DNA from: Polyodon spathula | Lineage: Eukaryota; Chordata; Actinopteri; Acipenseriformes; Polyodontidae | NCBI RefSeq assembly: GCF_017654505.1 | Contig: NC_054538.1 | Coordinates: forward strand, 58,185,684-58,249,683 | Length of the DNA: 64,000 nt | Direction of reading: 5' to 3' | Part shown: piece after piece, positions 1 through 10,937 of the stretch | Layout of the letters: every line of letters starts with the position of its first letter | Numbering within the stretch: the first letter of the stretch is position 1 | Translations under genes and position numbers: made by a program | The notes under the pieces: generated by a model | The model's input: only the letters and a program-made list of their open reading frames with translations | Told to the model about the DNA's origin: nothing | Database searches by the model: none

Positions 1-582
1 AAACACATTGCAGACTGGTAAATAAAAATAATAAAGTAGAATACCCTTCTGTATAATCCAAATACAATTGTTTTCTGTGTGGCCGTCAACATGACTGGTC
101 CTGGGGTGTTTAGGTGTAATGTAATATAGATCCTTTAATTCTGCACTCCCACGTTTCATGCTTTTTGAGAATATTTAATACATATGGACAGAAAGGTACA
201 TGAACTAGCAGCCCCATATGTGTTACACGACTGGAGAAAATTACATTTTAAAAAATGTAAAAAAATAAAATAAAATAAATAAAAAAATACACACACCTTC
301 GTAAAAAGTTGTAGCAACACATGGGAACATGCAACACAATAAAATAAAAAGGTCCTTGACATATTTGGGTTTGTGACCACTGCTGCAAAACATTCCACAT
401 ACATTTCAGAATGCATTAGTAATAAGTGTAAGAAAACATTATTTTGCATGAAAAGGATTACCTGCTACAATAGAGTAACCTATATATTCATCTGCTGTAC
501 AAATACAAAATTTAATCAGATTTTTTTTTTTTTTTAAGTAGCATATTATTAAAATAAAACACCTTCTGCTATTTATTCTCAG
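1..582. other. AT-rich non-coding DNA
   Basis: I see no recognisable gene or repeat family here. There are A/T-rich low-complexity stretches near 250-290 and a T run near 520-535. The end of the interval is a pyrimidine-rich tract ending in CAG that could serve as a splice acceptor for the segment that follows. Confidence 0.6.
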
Positions 583-711
583 GCTATTCCCACACTGGAG
601 GCCTCTACTCAAAACCTACAATATGATTTAAGAAGCAAAGACAAGATAACTGAGTTAAACCAACACACTGACTCCCTCATGGATGTTATTCATCAGGCAG
701 GAGACACCTAA
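583..711 (+). CDS. Candidate terminal exon, coiled-coil-like
   Basis: An acceptor-like tract (TATTTATTCTCAG, ending at 582) precedes an open frame of 42 codons closed by TAA at 709-711. The residues show hydrophobic positions spaced roughly every three to four, as in a coiled coil: IPTLEASTQNLQ, then KITEL and SLMDVI. No GT donor lies inside the frame, so if real it would be a last coding exon. No AATAAA signal stands out just downstream. I do not recognise the protein. The strand matches the other exon candidates at 3843 and 13350, but nothing links them directly. It may be a chance open segment. Confidence 0.25.
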   Translation, partial: AIPTLEASTQNLQYDLRSKDKITELNQHTDSLMDVIHQAGDT

Positions 712-954
712 CAGGATTACCTGCTCTTCTGGACATTAATTAAAGTATTAATGCTGATGTAACTTACATATTTCATAAGACAGACATGCCAAGTCTTATG
801 TATTTATAGTGAGATTCACAAATTCTAGAACATTTTTGGCCTCAATTTTATCACTTAAAACAAAAGGAGATGTTAATGCACTCTAATGCAACCTCAACGC
901 AAAGCAATGGAGTGTGAGCGGACAGCTAATGAGGGGTACCTCAACCACGCATAA

Positions 955-1422
955 CCCATCACTGACCTTATTGAAGTATGCATCCTCAAGGACCCTTGTG
1001 CCCAGTGAAGGCACTGAGGTATCTACCACATTAACACAGTCGAACCTGGTAAAGGTATGCGGCATAGTCTAACTAGCCGCAGTACAAATCTTGGACAGTG
1101 AAGCTTCTCTAAAGAGGGTGCAAGATGTGGCCACCCCTCTGGTAGAATGTGCAGCTACCTGACCAGGTGGCGGTAAGCTGGCATTATCATATGCGGTCGA
1201 GACTGTGTCCACAATCCAGTGTGACAGCTGTTGCTTGGAGAGGGCCTGTCTCAAGTTTTGTGTAGTGTGGCAGATGAATAGCTGATCAAACCAACGCAAA
1301 GCTCTTGTCTTTTCAACATAACAACTCAATCCCCACACTGGGTAGAGGCAATTGAATTGCCTATCCTCCTCCATAGCAAAGGGAGGTGGATGGAACAACT
1401 CTAATTCCACAGATTGGTTCAT
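955..1422 (-). pseudogene. DIRS-type tyrosine recombinase C-terminus, remnant
   Basis: Read on the minus strand, this resembles the C-terminal half of the recombinase in the DIRS element at 7943-8960. Shared landmarks in order are an LFICH/LFVCY strand, QALSKQ-LSHW, a GQVAAHSTRG box holding the His and Arg of the tyrosine recombinase active site, and a FTRFDCVNVVDTSVPSLGTR block matching FAYFYRLDV..PSLGSR. The two parts lie in separate frames (about 1422-1069 and 1065-955), so the copy is frameshifted. No reverse transcriptase or terminal repeats accompany it. It is a truncated relic of a second DIRS insertion, clearly diverged from the copy at 4-9 kb. Confidence 0.75.
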
Positions 1423-2311
1423 GTGGAAAGCTGATATCGCAGCCTACACCAAGGAGACACACAGGCTCATAAGTTGTGGTGGGCAACCGTTCTTGTGCTA
1501 CAGTACCCGAGGTGGTTGGGCTAAGGCACCCGGCAGGTCAACTCAACAGCGAGGCGAGAACCGGTGGAGGAAGTATAGCGGCTCAGTGTTGTCTTTTTTT
1601 TTTTTTTTAACTGCTACACAGTTACAAAAAACATACACAGCAGGGTAGATGAACTGGGTCGACACACGCTGGTAACAGTAATAAAGTTCTATACAGTGGG
1701 CAGGACAACAATAATGACTTTTTTTTTTGTTTTGTTTTAGTGGCACATTTAAGTGAGCAGCGGGCGGACTTGCACTACAGCGGGGACACGGCAGGTCGAA
1801 CCGTGATGGAGGATTATGCAGATAGCGGTCTGCGATGCAAGCGAAGCAAACCGAGAAGAAAGAAAGAAGAAGCAGAGATAGTGGAGCAGCTGATTCCACG
1901 GAAGTGGCAATGCCAGCTTCCAGCGAGTTTAACACAGGGGAAATACAGACTGTGAGAACTCTTTGAGAAGACTCGACACGACACTAAGGGTTAGTTTATA
2001 CCATACATTAACGAGGTGAGAGGTAAAAAGAGATTGAACAGTCTGCGCAGTGACTATTTGGAGGGACCCAGGATGTCACTCAGCAGAAGGGCCTGTCGGC
2101 AGCTTTGATATAAAATGCTCAGAAATACCTACAAAAGGCAGGCAATATCCCAAAAGTTCAGTTGGTGCTCGTCTTCGAATTGAAAGGGAACCAAACTATC
2201 ACAGTTGTGGATAAGGTTACAGAGGTGCCTACTGTAGCTGATTACCTACCTTCATTACTGTGACCAATACTACCTTGACTCCGACAGTCTTGAATTGGCA
2301 TTGGTAGCAAT
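1423..2311. other. Non-coding stretch, no recognised element
   Basis: No family was recognised. Two T-rich runs (near 1591 and 1719) sit in otherwise mixed-composition DNA. Short open frames occur on both strands (for example 1740-1955 plus and 1935-1543 minus), but they have no recognisable domain and biased composition, so I do not call them genes. Confidence 0.5.
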
Positions 2312-2742
2312 GTGATATCTCATCTGTAACTTGTACAAAATACTGCTGCAAGGGTTTTTACCTGGGACTAAGAGACGAGATGATATCACTCTTGTGCTGG
2401 CATCTCTACCTGGCTTCCTGTCCAATTTAGGATAGATTTTAATGTGTTGTTATTAACCTACAAGGCTCTAAATGGCCTTGCTCCACCTTACCTTAAAGAT
2501 CTTTTAACATCATATGTCCCCAATCGGTCACTCTGATCTGAGGATGCCAGGTTACTTTCTATACCCAGTATTCCGAAAAAAAAGATGGTAGATTCTTCTC
2601 CTATGATGCACTGAAATTATGGAATGACCTGCCCAGTACTGTAAGAGAAGCTCCCTCAGTTGATGTTTTTGAATCTTGATTAAAAGCACATTTTTATAGT
2701 CTGGCATATCCAGTTACTTAAAGTGATATTCTCTCGTCTCTA
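2312..2742 (+). mobile_element. L2-like LINE, 3' part of reverse transcriptase ORF
   Basis: Frame-broken translation gives the end of an L2/Rex-type non-LTR ORF2: LVQNTAARV, then LASLPGF (for the usual LHWLPV), VLLLTYKALNGLAPPYL and YVPNRSLRS. These are the conserved blocks after the reverse transcriptase core in L2 elements and match the L2 copy ending at 46243. Stops and frameshifts show that it is dead. The element resumes at 3355 after an LTR insertion. Confidence 0.8.
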
Positions 2743-3354
2743 TATGGCAATGTTGCCCCGTCCCTGTGTGTATTTATGTGTTATATGTTGCGTGTGGTGT
2801 GTTAATGTTGGTGTATTGTAGTTGGTACATGGGGGATATAATATGGGTTATGTGCACAAGTGTTTAAATGTATATTTGTATTTAGGCACAAGGATTGCAC
2901 AGCACTTCACGTGCAGGTAAAATGTAATAATATGTGAGCACGGGAAATTGCACTAGATTAATACACGTGCAGTTGTCCCAAGACTCCAACTGAATGGTTC
3001 ATTAGCAATCGAGTCTCGGTACAGCTGCATAAAAGCAGCATGTTTTCACTCACTCAGGGTTGTGTGTTCGTGAGTGGCGAACGGGTGAGAGAGAGGAGAA
3101 TTATTTAAAGCATTAACAATTGGTACTTGCTGGCTTACAACTAGCACAATACTTGTTTATTCGTCCACCGTTTGTCTGTCTGTCTGTTCGTTTTGGCTAC
3201 TGTGCCGTTTTATTTTACAGAGTGTTTTTCGTTTGTTCAACCTTTTCTTTTTTGTTTATTGATTAAACTGCGCAACAGCGCAATTCCCATTTCACCTGGC
3301 AGTACTGAGTGTTTCTTCTGGGTCTGACTTCACCACACACGCCATCCTGTTACA
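2743..3354 (+). mobile_element. Solo LTR, family A (copy 1)
   Basis: This 612-bp segment belongs to a repeat present five times in the window (also 33728, 47043, 52289 minus and 59369). Family hallmarks are a start like TGTGGCAA-GTGCCCC, a block GGCACAAGGATTGCACAGCA, a TATA-like GCTGCATAAAAGCAGC, then a T-rich region with ATTAAACTGC and an end like GTCTGACGTCACC...TGTGACA. This copy begins TATGGCAATG and ends CTGTTACA. No coding interior is attached. It sits in the 3' region of an L2. I see no clean target duplication. The class (Gypsy-like) is inferred from the TG...CA ends and from the leader beside copy 5. Confidence 0.8.
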
Positions 3355-3551
3355 GGCATATTTTACTATTTTTACTTTTTAGCATTATTTGACTGTTTTA
3401 TTTATTTTAAATACTTTAAACTAGCTTATTGGTTTTCTTGTTATTATTACAATTCCTGAATTTGTTTTTTCTTTTGTTTTTTTCTTCATGTAAAGCTCTT
3501 TGTGGTGGCCCTTGTTAAGCGCTATACAAAAATAAAGATTGATTGATTGAA
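3355..3551 (+). mobile_element. L2-like LINE, 3' UTR and tail
   Basis: This continues the L2 interrupted at 2743. It contains the typical ending 'TGTAAAGCTCTTTGTGGTGG...AAGCGCTATACAAA' and finishes in an AATAAAGATTGATTGATTGA tail with short tandem repeats, as expected for an L2 3' terminus. A comparable ending (GCGCTATATAAA) closes the L2 copies near 34430 and 46240. Confidence 0.8.
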
Positions 3552-3842
3552 CATGCAGGTGCAGCTTTTATAATTCACAGAAGACATGTCAGAATGCATG
3601 TTAACAAATGTATCAGTCAGTACAATTCATTTACACAAACATGTGTGCTACATGTTCATATTTTTTTCTCCATTTCTACAAGACAACTTCTTAAATGTGA
3701 GCAGAAAAATTAGTTTCAGTCACATCATTTCTATCTGTTAACAGCCTTTAAGCCTGTTTAAAAACGAATAAGGTTGACAGCCTAAAGCCTGGAGCGCCGC
3801 AGAAGAACACTGTTTAATAATGTATTTTATTTTGTATTCCAG

Positions 3843-3972
3843 CCCTGCTGAAGTACACCTTCTTGACAAGATGAAACTTGATTGTCAAATCTTTATAGAA
3901 GAGATCAGCCTACTATATCTAAAACAACAGAAGGCATGTTTGAGGTCAATACATCAGATGGGCAAAGCAAAG
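3843..3972 (+). CDS. Candidate internal exon, helical protein segment
   Basis: The segment lies between an acceptor (TTTTGTATTCCAG ending at 3842) and a strong donor (AAG|GTATGT at 3973). Only one of the three frames is open: 43 codons, entering with one leftover base and leaving in phase 0. The peptide is rich in hydrophobic, Lys and Glu residues (LLDKMKLDCQIFIEEISLLY, then LKQQKACLRSIHQMGKAK) and looks helical. I do not recognise the protein. The DIRS insertion begins 114 bp downstream, so it would lie in the following intron. The 130-bp length is ordinary for a vertebrate exon. Confidence is limited because there is no homolog to compare. Confidence 0.4.
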
Positions 3973-4101
3973 GTATGTTCTCTTATCGCAATTAACCAGC
4001 AGGCGTTGTCCCTTCATGTTCAGGCCTGAGTTGAAGATCAGTCATCAAATGACGCATCCATTAGGGACAAAGAGCTAATATCGGTCCCCTTTCAAGTGGA
4101 C

Positions 4102-4260
4102 TGACAACCATTACCGAATGGGAAGAGCCTCTCTGACCGTCAATCACTGAGCATACAGTACATAAAAAAGCTGCCCTATCAGGGCCCTGCTGTGAGGAGG
4201 AAGTCCCTCCCACCTCCTGCTGAAGAGGGTCATCCTCACAGTAGCATATCGCCATTTTCT
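4102..4260 (+). repeat. DIRS left inverted terminal repeat
   Basis: About 159 bp, from TGACAACCATTACCG to GCCATTTTCT. It is the reverse complement of 9169-9322 with roughly eight mismatches and a ~4-bp gap, about 94-95% identity by hand alignment. The outer 16 bp (4086-4101) are absent from the right repeat but are complementary to the internal region near 9064-9080. Confidence 0.9.
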
Positions 4261-4773
4261 CTCTCACTTCACTGAGACAGGTCATAGATTGCCTTGTGCT
4301 TTCTTTGTTCCAAAAATTGGTTGATTTGTACAGTTTCGACCTACAAATTGATATACACGGTAAGCTACATATATTTGAGTAGTTTGAGATTGCTTATTGC
4401 CTTATTCTCGTGTCGGTAGTTTCTACTGATTAGAGTTGGTTTCGACCCCTCTATTTCAGATTGGCGATTAGCTGTTGTTGTCTTTCACTGCCTTGTGTAG
4501 TTATGTTACCGTTGATAGAGCTATTGTGGTGCTGTAGGGTGGGCTCGCAGCGCCGTCCTCTACGTTGATTCGATTTACTCAGCCTCAGCTACCTTCCAGC
4601 TCGGGCCTATGTGTCCCTCTCAAGCCTTGAGCTCCTCTAACGCTGCCACGCTTCCCCTCGATGCTGACACCGATTGACTCGGCTACATCAGCCCGATATC
4701 GACCACGTTCTCTTCGGCGCCGACCCCGTCACCAATTAAACTCAGCATCGGTCAGAGCTTACCTCGGCACTGA

Positions 4774-5690
4774 TTGACTCGACACCGACTGCTCGGCACC
4801 GACCGCACTCTTTTCGGCACCGACACCAATCGGTGCACCCACCACGCCGACCCACGACCAGTGTGCGGCAAAGCTCCTCAGCACACTTCCTGCGCCAGAT
4901 GCCTAGCGCCAGAGCATGCGGCCAGAGCGCTGGCAGATGAGTTGGACAGTTCTCCCTGCCAGAAGTTCTCTAAATGAACAAAGCGCAGGAGGGCAGCCCT
5001 CTCCCCAGCTGAGTCTCTGTCTTCGGAGTAGGGGAGAATGAGATCTGTGGTCCAGGGCCCTCCCCAGAAAGGTCCTCTGGAAACCTGCCTGCCACTGTGA
5101 CCAGGGAGCACCCCCATACACCTCGGTCACCCTCCCCTTCCCCACCACCAGTGCAGAGGCGTAGGCGCTCCTCCGTGGAAACAAGATGTCTGACCCCACC
5201 ACTTCAGTTGCTCAGGCCACAGCAGGGGGCTCCATAACGCCCCTTCCGCATATATCGCAGAGGGAAGACTTTCGGGCCCTAATGCAGCACGCAGCTGCTG
5301 CCATGGATGTTCCCTGGCCAGCAGAACAGGAGGGGAAGGGGAACCACTGTTTAAAACAGAAAGGGCACCCACAACAAGCCCTCCTTTTGTGCCAGAACTT
5401 CTTGAAGCTGGTTCACTCATCTTGGAGCAACCCAGCGTCCGCTCCCTCAGGCTCCAAAACAGCAGAGTCCATGCTACACACCGCAGGAGCCCAAGAAGCT
5501 GGCCTAGGCACGTTCCCTACTATCGGGGACACGGTCACGGTGCTGGTGCAAAGATCCACCTTCATCAGAGGGGACCCTACTTGCCCTTCCAAGCCATGCA
5601 GGACTACTGATGCCATGCTCAAAAAAACAGCGTTATCAGTCCGAGCGGCAAAGGCAATGGCCATACTGGTGCTTTACCAGTCATAGCTAG
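4774..5690 (+). pseudogene. DIRS gag-like region, frame-disrupted
   Basis: Peptides in different frames resemble the DIRS first ORF. Around 4850-4975 a Cys/His-rich stretch CGKAPQHTSCARCLAPEHA is followed by a C-Q-K-F segment. At 5186-5686 a 166-codon frame includes FRALMQHAAAAMDVPWP, close to the conserved 'LMQ.AA...G.PWP' motif of fish DIRS gag. No single frame spans the region, and stops divide it from the reverse transcriptase. The product would be a nucleic-acid-binding structural protein in an intact element. Confidence 0.6.
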
Positions 5691-6304
5691 CAGTGAGGCT
5701 GCAGGAACGGGCAACAGAGGTGGATGCGAGAGAGCTCCAGGCGGTGACGGGGGCGATGACTGACCTAATGGGGGAGTTAGGTCAGGCATCAGGCAGGTCC
5801 TTAACGGCGTAGGTGGCCTCTCGCCGACATCTATGGCTAACCCATGCCAAGGTCGTGGAGACCGAGAAGCCCCTATAACACCTGACTTTCGGAGCGACCA
5901 TTGAGGTCCCACAAGGTCACGGAGGTCGCTTCGAAATTCTCGCACCCTCCTGCCTACTGCCAGTGCCCTAGGTGACCTTCCCAACCTGCAGGAGAAACTG
6001 GGCTTGAACACCGCCCTCCACCCCAGACCAAGCAAGCAGGCAAAGGAAGAGCCGGCAGTAAGGGACCACTGCCGGCCAGGGGTAACCGGTTCTCCTGCTG
6101 GAGGCCAGGGCCTAAGAAAGACATGCCCCTTCCCAAACCCAAGGGAGACCGTCCCTGAGGAGCTCCAGCTGCCACCTTCCCCCCTCACAACTGGACTGAC
6201 CACTGGACATGACCCATGGCAAGGCTGCATCCAGGACTCCTGGGTGCTATAGACTATGAGACACGGTTACAATCTACAATTTCACTTAGGCCCACCACCC
6301 TTCA

Positions 6305-7660
6305 ATGGTGTGCTCCTTATCACCATTGAACCAGCGTACACGATTCTCAATCAACAGAAGGTCACCAATCTTCAACAGAAGAACACTGCGCTTGGTAAAC
6401 CCAAGCGATGCCCTCAGCGGCTTCTACTCCAGGTACTTTCTGGTGCCCAAGAGGGATGGCGGTTTTAGACCTATTCTGGACCTCAGGGTCCTGAACATGT
6501 TCCTCAAACAAAAGAAGTTAAACATGTTGACCACACAGCGTATCCTCCAGTCCATCCAGCCGGGCGACTGGTTCACATCGATCGACCTGCAAGATGCCTA
6601 CTTCCATGTCCCGATCCGTCCCGCGCACAGAAAATATCTGCGCTTCACCTTTCAAGGTAATGCATACGAATTCTGCATGCTGCCATTTGGCCTCTCGCTG
6701 GCGCCCTGCACATTTTGTGCAAGTGCATGGATGCAGCACTGGCTCCACTCAGGCTGCAGGGTATTCGGATCTTGAACTACCTGGATGATTGGCTAGTTTG
6801 TGCACGTTCCAAAGCAAGAGCCAAGGCACACACCAGACAAGTCATAGATCATGTGACGAAGTCAAGGCTCTCAATATAGCAACAGAAGAGCAACTTCATA
6901 CCATCTCAGTCCCCAGTGTTCCTGGGGATCAAACTGAACTCTGTGAGCATGCTTGCCTCACTGTTGGAAGACAGAATTCGGTTGTTGGAAGTTACACTCT
7001 CCCAATTCAGAGAGGATGCTCTACTATAGGTCACAATATTTCAAAGGTTGTTGGGGCTGATGGCAGCCATTTTGAGAATCCTTCCCCTAGGGCTGCTGAG
7101 AATGTGCCTGCTTCAAGCCTGGGTAAATACGTTCAAGTTTCACCCGGGCCACGATCGGTACCGGCAGATGCGAGTGTCCAGACAATGCCGGAAGACACTG
7201 GAGTAGTGGCTCCGTCCGGGCAATCTGCACCTCGGATCTTCCCTTGGCTCCCCTCTCAGAAGGGAAGTTGTCACCATGGGCTGGGGAGCAGTCTGGAATG
7301 GGAGGGGAATAAGAGGTCAGTGGAATGGACATTGGCAGTAAGCGCATATAAATGTCCAAAAGCTGCAAGCAGTAGCCCTCATTTTTTCCAGCAGTTAGCA
7401 TCCGGACAGACAACATGACAGTGGTAGCCTACATAAACCACCAAGGCTGCCTGCGCTCACCGGACCTTCACCATGCAGCGGACAGACTCCTGTCTTGGAC
7501 GCACAGAAACTTGTGTTCCATCAGGACAGTTCACCTCCCCGGTGTGGACAACAGAGTAGCAGAACTCATACTGCACAAGTCGACCTCTTTGCCAGAGCCG
7601 AGTCCAATCATTGCCCCATATGGTTCTCTATGGGGAGAGAAGGGGGCCCCCTGGGAGTAG
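6305..7660 (+). pseudogene. DIRS reverse transcriptase / RNase H, frameshifted
   Basis: The frame at 6305-6775 contains the RT fingers and motif A: LVPKRDGGFRPILDLRVLN, then SIDLQDAYFHVPI, and motif B-like FQGNAYEFCMLPFGLSLAP. The frame then shifts: the catalytic box reads ILNYLDDWLV at 6769-6798 in a different frame. An RNase H-type segment follows at about 7405-7600 (RTDNMTVVAYINHQG, then VHLPGVDN), where the Asp and GVDN motif match the RNase H domain that follows RT in DIRS pol. At least two shifts and several stops intervene. In a live element the product would copy the RNA into circular DNA. Confidence 0.85.
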
Positions 7661-7942
7661 ACGCATTAGCTCACCCCTGGCCACAGGGGTTCTGGTATGC
7701 GTTCCCTCCGCTACCGCTATTACCCTTGACACTAGAGAGGATCAGGGTGGAGAGAGCCCAGGATTTGCTGGTCACAGCCAGATGGCAGAGGCGCTCCTGG
7801 TTTGCTCTCCTCTCCAACCGTGGCAGCTCCCGCTACGCAAGGACCTCCTGTGCCAAGTGGAGGGGTTATTATGGCACCCAAACCCAGCCCAGCTCCAGCT
7901 CTGGGTCTGGCCGTTGAACGGAGCCGTCTATCCAGATGAGGT

Positions 7943-8960
7943 TTGCCAGATGCAGTAGTAGAGACACTACAATCCGCTAGGGCACCTAGCACTAGAGCCC
8001 AGTATTCATATAAATGGAAAGTTTTCCAAGTCTGGTGCATTGCTGATGGTCATGATCCTGTGTCCTGTCCTATTGAGACAATCCTAACCTTCTTACAACA
8101 CCTGTTTGATGCAGAAAAATCTGCATCCACTCTGAAGGTCTACCTGGCAGCAATATCAGTGTGTCATGATAAAAATGTCTCTGTGTCCCCTGGGGCACAC
8201 TTCCTGGCAGTGCAATTACTTAAAGGGGCTCGGAGGCTCTGTCCTCCGATGAAAAGCATGGTCCCTAAGTGGGATCTGGACCTGGTACTGCTGGTCCTTA
8301 TGGGTCCCCCATTTGAGCCCATGGCTTCAGCAGAGCTGCGCCCTGTTTGCCTCAAAGTGGTGTTTTTATTAGCCATTACGTCTCCCAGAAGAGTAAGTGA
8401 GTTTCATGCGCTGTCCATCTATGACACATGTATGGCTTTCACTGGAAATGACTCGCAGGTAACATTAAGAACAAACCCAGCCTTTTTGCCAAAGGGGGTC
8501 TCATCATTCCATATTAACCAAACAGTGATTTTGGAAACTTTCAGACCTGCCCCGCACGAGTCAGAGGAGGACCGTAGACAGCACACACTTTGTCCGGACC
8601 GGGCTCTGCGCTGTTACCTGGATAGGACAGCGTCCTGGAGGCAGTCCAACCAGCTGTTTGTCTGCTATGGGTCCCGCTCTAGAGGTCAAGCCCTGTCAAA
8701 GCAACGTCTAGCGCACTGGGTGGCAGATGCCATACGCTTGACGTATGAACAGACAGACTCCCCCATGCCAGGGGACATTACGGCCCATTCTACGAGGGGC
8801 CAAGCGACTTCGTGGGCTCTCTTTCATGGTCATGGATGAGCTTTACAATGCTGCTACATGGACAGGTAGTCAGACATTTGCATATTTTTACCGCCTCGAT
8901 GTTGCAAACCGAGTGAGGCCCTCTCTGGGCTCTAGGGTGTTGCAGACGGCAAGCCCTTAG
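7943..8960 (+). pseudogene. DIRS tyrosine recombinase, one frameshift
   Basis: A 298-codon frame (7943-8839) holds a DIRS/phage-type tyrosine recombinase. An N-terminal SAM-like core-binding part (TRAQYSYKWKVFQVWC) is followed by the first catalytic Arg in ITSPRRVSEFHAL (about residues 149-150) and the H-x-x-R box AHSTRG (about His282, Arg285). The frame then shifts near 8830, and the C-terminal part with the nucleophile region FAYFYRLDV continues in another frame to 8960. All catalytic landmarks are visible but are not on one chain. This is the longest DIRS ORF and the best preserved. The minus-strand remnant at 955-1422 is a relative. Confidence 0.88.
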
Positions 8961-9037
8961 GCGTCATGAGGGCTCTGAGGCTATCGCCGTGAGGCCGTAC
9001 TGTCGGTAATCTGGAGCCACAACAGCTCTGGTACAGC

Positions 9038-9129
9038 TTCCCATTTAGTAATGGTTGTCATTCCACTTGAAAGGGAAGGTTAGGTTATTACCATAACCCT
9101 GGTTCCCTGAAAAGAATGACAACCATTAC
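9038..9129 (+). repeat. DIRS internal complementary region
   Basis: This ~90-bp block carries, in inverted orientation, the joined outer edges of both termini. Its first half (ATGGTTGTCATTCCACTTGAAAGGG) is complementary to the left end at 4086-4115. Its second half (GGTTATTACCATAACCCTGG...AAAAGAATGACAACC) is complementary to the right end at 9315-9360. That arrangement is the template used to complete the ends during circle formation in DIRS elements. Confidence 0.88.
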
Positions 9130-9168
9130 CCTTTGAGGTCATGTCCCCAGCTGACCTCCAATTTTGAA

Positions 9169-9322
9169 AGAAAATGGCAATATGCTACTGTGAGGACAAC
9201 CCTCTTCAGCAGGAGTGGGGAGGGACTTCCTCCTCACAGCAAGGCCCCGATAGGGCAGCTTTTTTATATATGCTCAGTGATTGACTGTCAGAGAGGCTCT
9301 TCCCATTCGGTAATGGTTGTCA
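9169..9322 (-). repeat. DIRS right inverted terminal repeat
   Basis: Reverse complement of 4102-4260. It is followed by a 38-bp right extension (9323-9360) that lacks a counterpart on the left but matches the internal complementary region. The element ends near 9360, after which ordinary AT-rich DNA resumes. Confidence 0.9.
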
Positions 9323-9360
9323 TTCTTTTCAGGGAACCAGGGTTATGATAATAACCTAAC

Positions 9361-10854
9361 GTTCTTTAATAATGTAAACTGACACTATTCTAGAAAGTAG
9401 CGGAAGTCCTTAATTGTTGTGCCATTCCCATAACACCATAGTTAAAAGAATATTCACGTATTTTACTTTCTTTTTTTTCCATAAAAGGGAATTAATACGA
9501 AGGAAAGACTGTAAGTAACAGCTTTAAAAATGTACTTTATTAATACATGATACTGATGCAACATATTATTTTCAGGTATGATCTGTTCTGATTTATAAGG
9601 CTTTCAATACTAGAGGCAGGGGTTTAACAAATTGGCTAAGCATTAATATTTCACAAGAATAAAAAAAAAACATAATGGGACAATTTTCAGTCCTCGTTAT
9701 CAAGAAGTCACAAAGCACAAGGGTATATGCCCCAAATGTGATGTCATATTGATGTGTACACCCTGAAGAGGCAACCTTCATATCCATAAAAACTCTCATG
9801 GAATTTTGTCTAGTTCTTTCATCCTATCTTTACTTAGAAGACTAATGATGTGTTATCTCCAGTACTGGATGCCATGTGTAACATAGTACCTCGAGGCATG
9901 GTTTAGGTGCTGAGTTTGTGGGAAAAAGTCAGATGCTAATGCTTATCAGATGACCTAATAAAGGGTAACATTCAGGTCACACACAAGAAAAGGCTGAGAA
10001 ATAATGCAGGTCAGTCTACGTTTCCCAGACAGAGGCCTTCTTGCTAATAGGGAGCAGAACGGAATTTATATTCTTTCATGATGCTACCAGTTTTTGATTA
10101 GGGGCAGTCAGGAAATATTTAATCTTTAATCTCAATCTATTACATTCATTGGAATTTGAGAATATCTCAGAAAGTACCCAATAAGGAATAAAAACAAAAA
10201 GGCCGAAACGCATTAAAAGAAGATTACCGATCTGTCCAACCTCAGTAGCTACAGTACTTTGCAGGTTGTTTTTGAAAAAAATAACAATACTAAAAAAAAC
10301 AGTGTTAAAATAAGTGCTCTCAGACCGCATTTTATAGGATTTTTGACTTATCAGTTAAATTGTGATGTGTTATGTGTCTGTTAATTGATTTTGAGGTATT
10401 CTTAAACTGCATTGTCATTGGTGTTTATTTACTACATTATTTGTTTAATCTGTAGTGCAGTTTATCAGAAAGCAAACTTGTTCCAGTTAGTTTTCTTCTC
10501 TGAAAGTAGTTTGCCACTAGTCACTGCAGCAGTAGAAAGTTATAAACAACATATCCAAGCCTAACTGCATTTATAAGGTTTTTGTTTTGGGCATTCTTCA
10601 TGCTTAGTACAGCTTACCGAGACTACCTGAATAATTAAGTAAGTAGCTCATTAATTAGGTTAGACAAAGAGGAATTCAAATAAAGGACAAAATCCATTAC
10701 ATTGAGATCTAAAGCCATCCCTTTAATGTTATGTTTACATGGGGTATGTTAAGATCTCTGGGGGGCATTCACACAGCTTGTGGGAAAACATGCTGATATT
10801 CTGCAGCAAGTCTACCAAATGGTTCACCATAAAATAATCTTAGTACTGAGTGCG
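9361..10854. other. Non-coding stretch, nothing recognised
   Basis: AT-rich unique-looking DNA with short homopolymers. I found no domain, element end or convincing splice-bounded open frame. Confidence 0.5.
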
Positions 10855-10858
10855 GTAC

Positions 10859-10937
10859 CCCCACCCCCCCCACCCCACCCCACCCCCACACACACACACA
10901 CACACACACTCACACACTCACACTCACACACTCACAC
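10859..10937. repeat. C-rich and (CA)n low-complexity tract
   Basis: A cytosine-rich stretch of CCCCACCCC-type units runs directly into a degenerate CA/CACT microsatellite. Apparent open frames through it are low-complexity artefacts. Confidence 0.9.

Larger units (their letters stand above)
4086..9360 (+). mobile_element. DIRS-type retrotransposon, structurally complete, coding-dead
   Basis: A ~5.3-kb element with all the structural parts of the DIRS order: inverted terminal repeats (4102-4260 and 9169-9322), an internal complementary region (9038-9129), a gag-like region, a reverse transcriptase/RNase H region and a tyrosine recombinase. DIRS elements replicate through a circular DNA that their own recombinase integrates, so they lack LTRs, an integrase and target-site duplications. 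The left edge is placed where the sequence complementary to the internal region begins (CCCCTTTCAAG). The right edge is at ATAACCTAAC, also matched by the internal region. Every ORF is broken by shifts or stops, so the copy cannot be autonomous. It lies between exon-like segments at 3843 and 13350. Confidence 0.9.

Noticed and set aside
1543..1935. 130-codon minus-strand frame
   Set aside because: Poly-Lys and poly-Leu stretches come from T/A runs; no domain, splice site or family match.
5619..6230. 203-codon minus-strand frame inside the DIRS element
   Set aside because: It is antisense to the DIRS gag/pol region; its Pro/Gly/Ser-rich composition reflects the GC-rich coding strand opposite.
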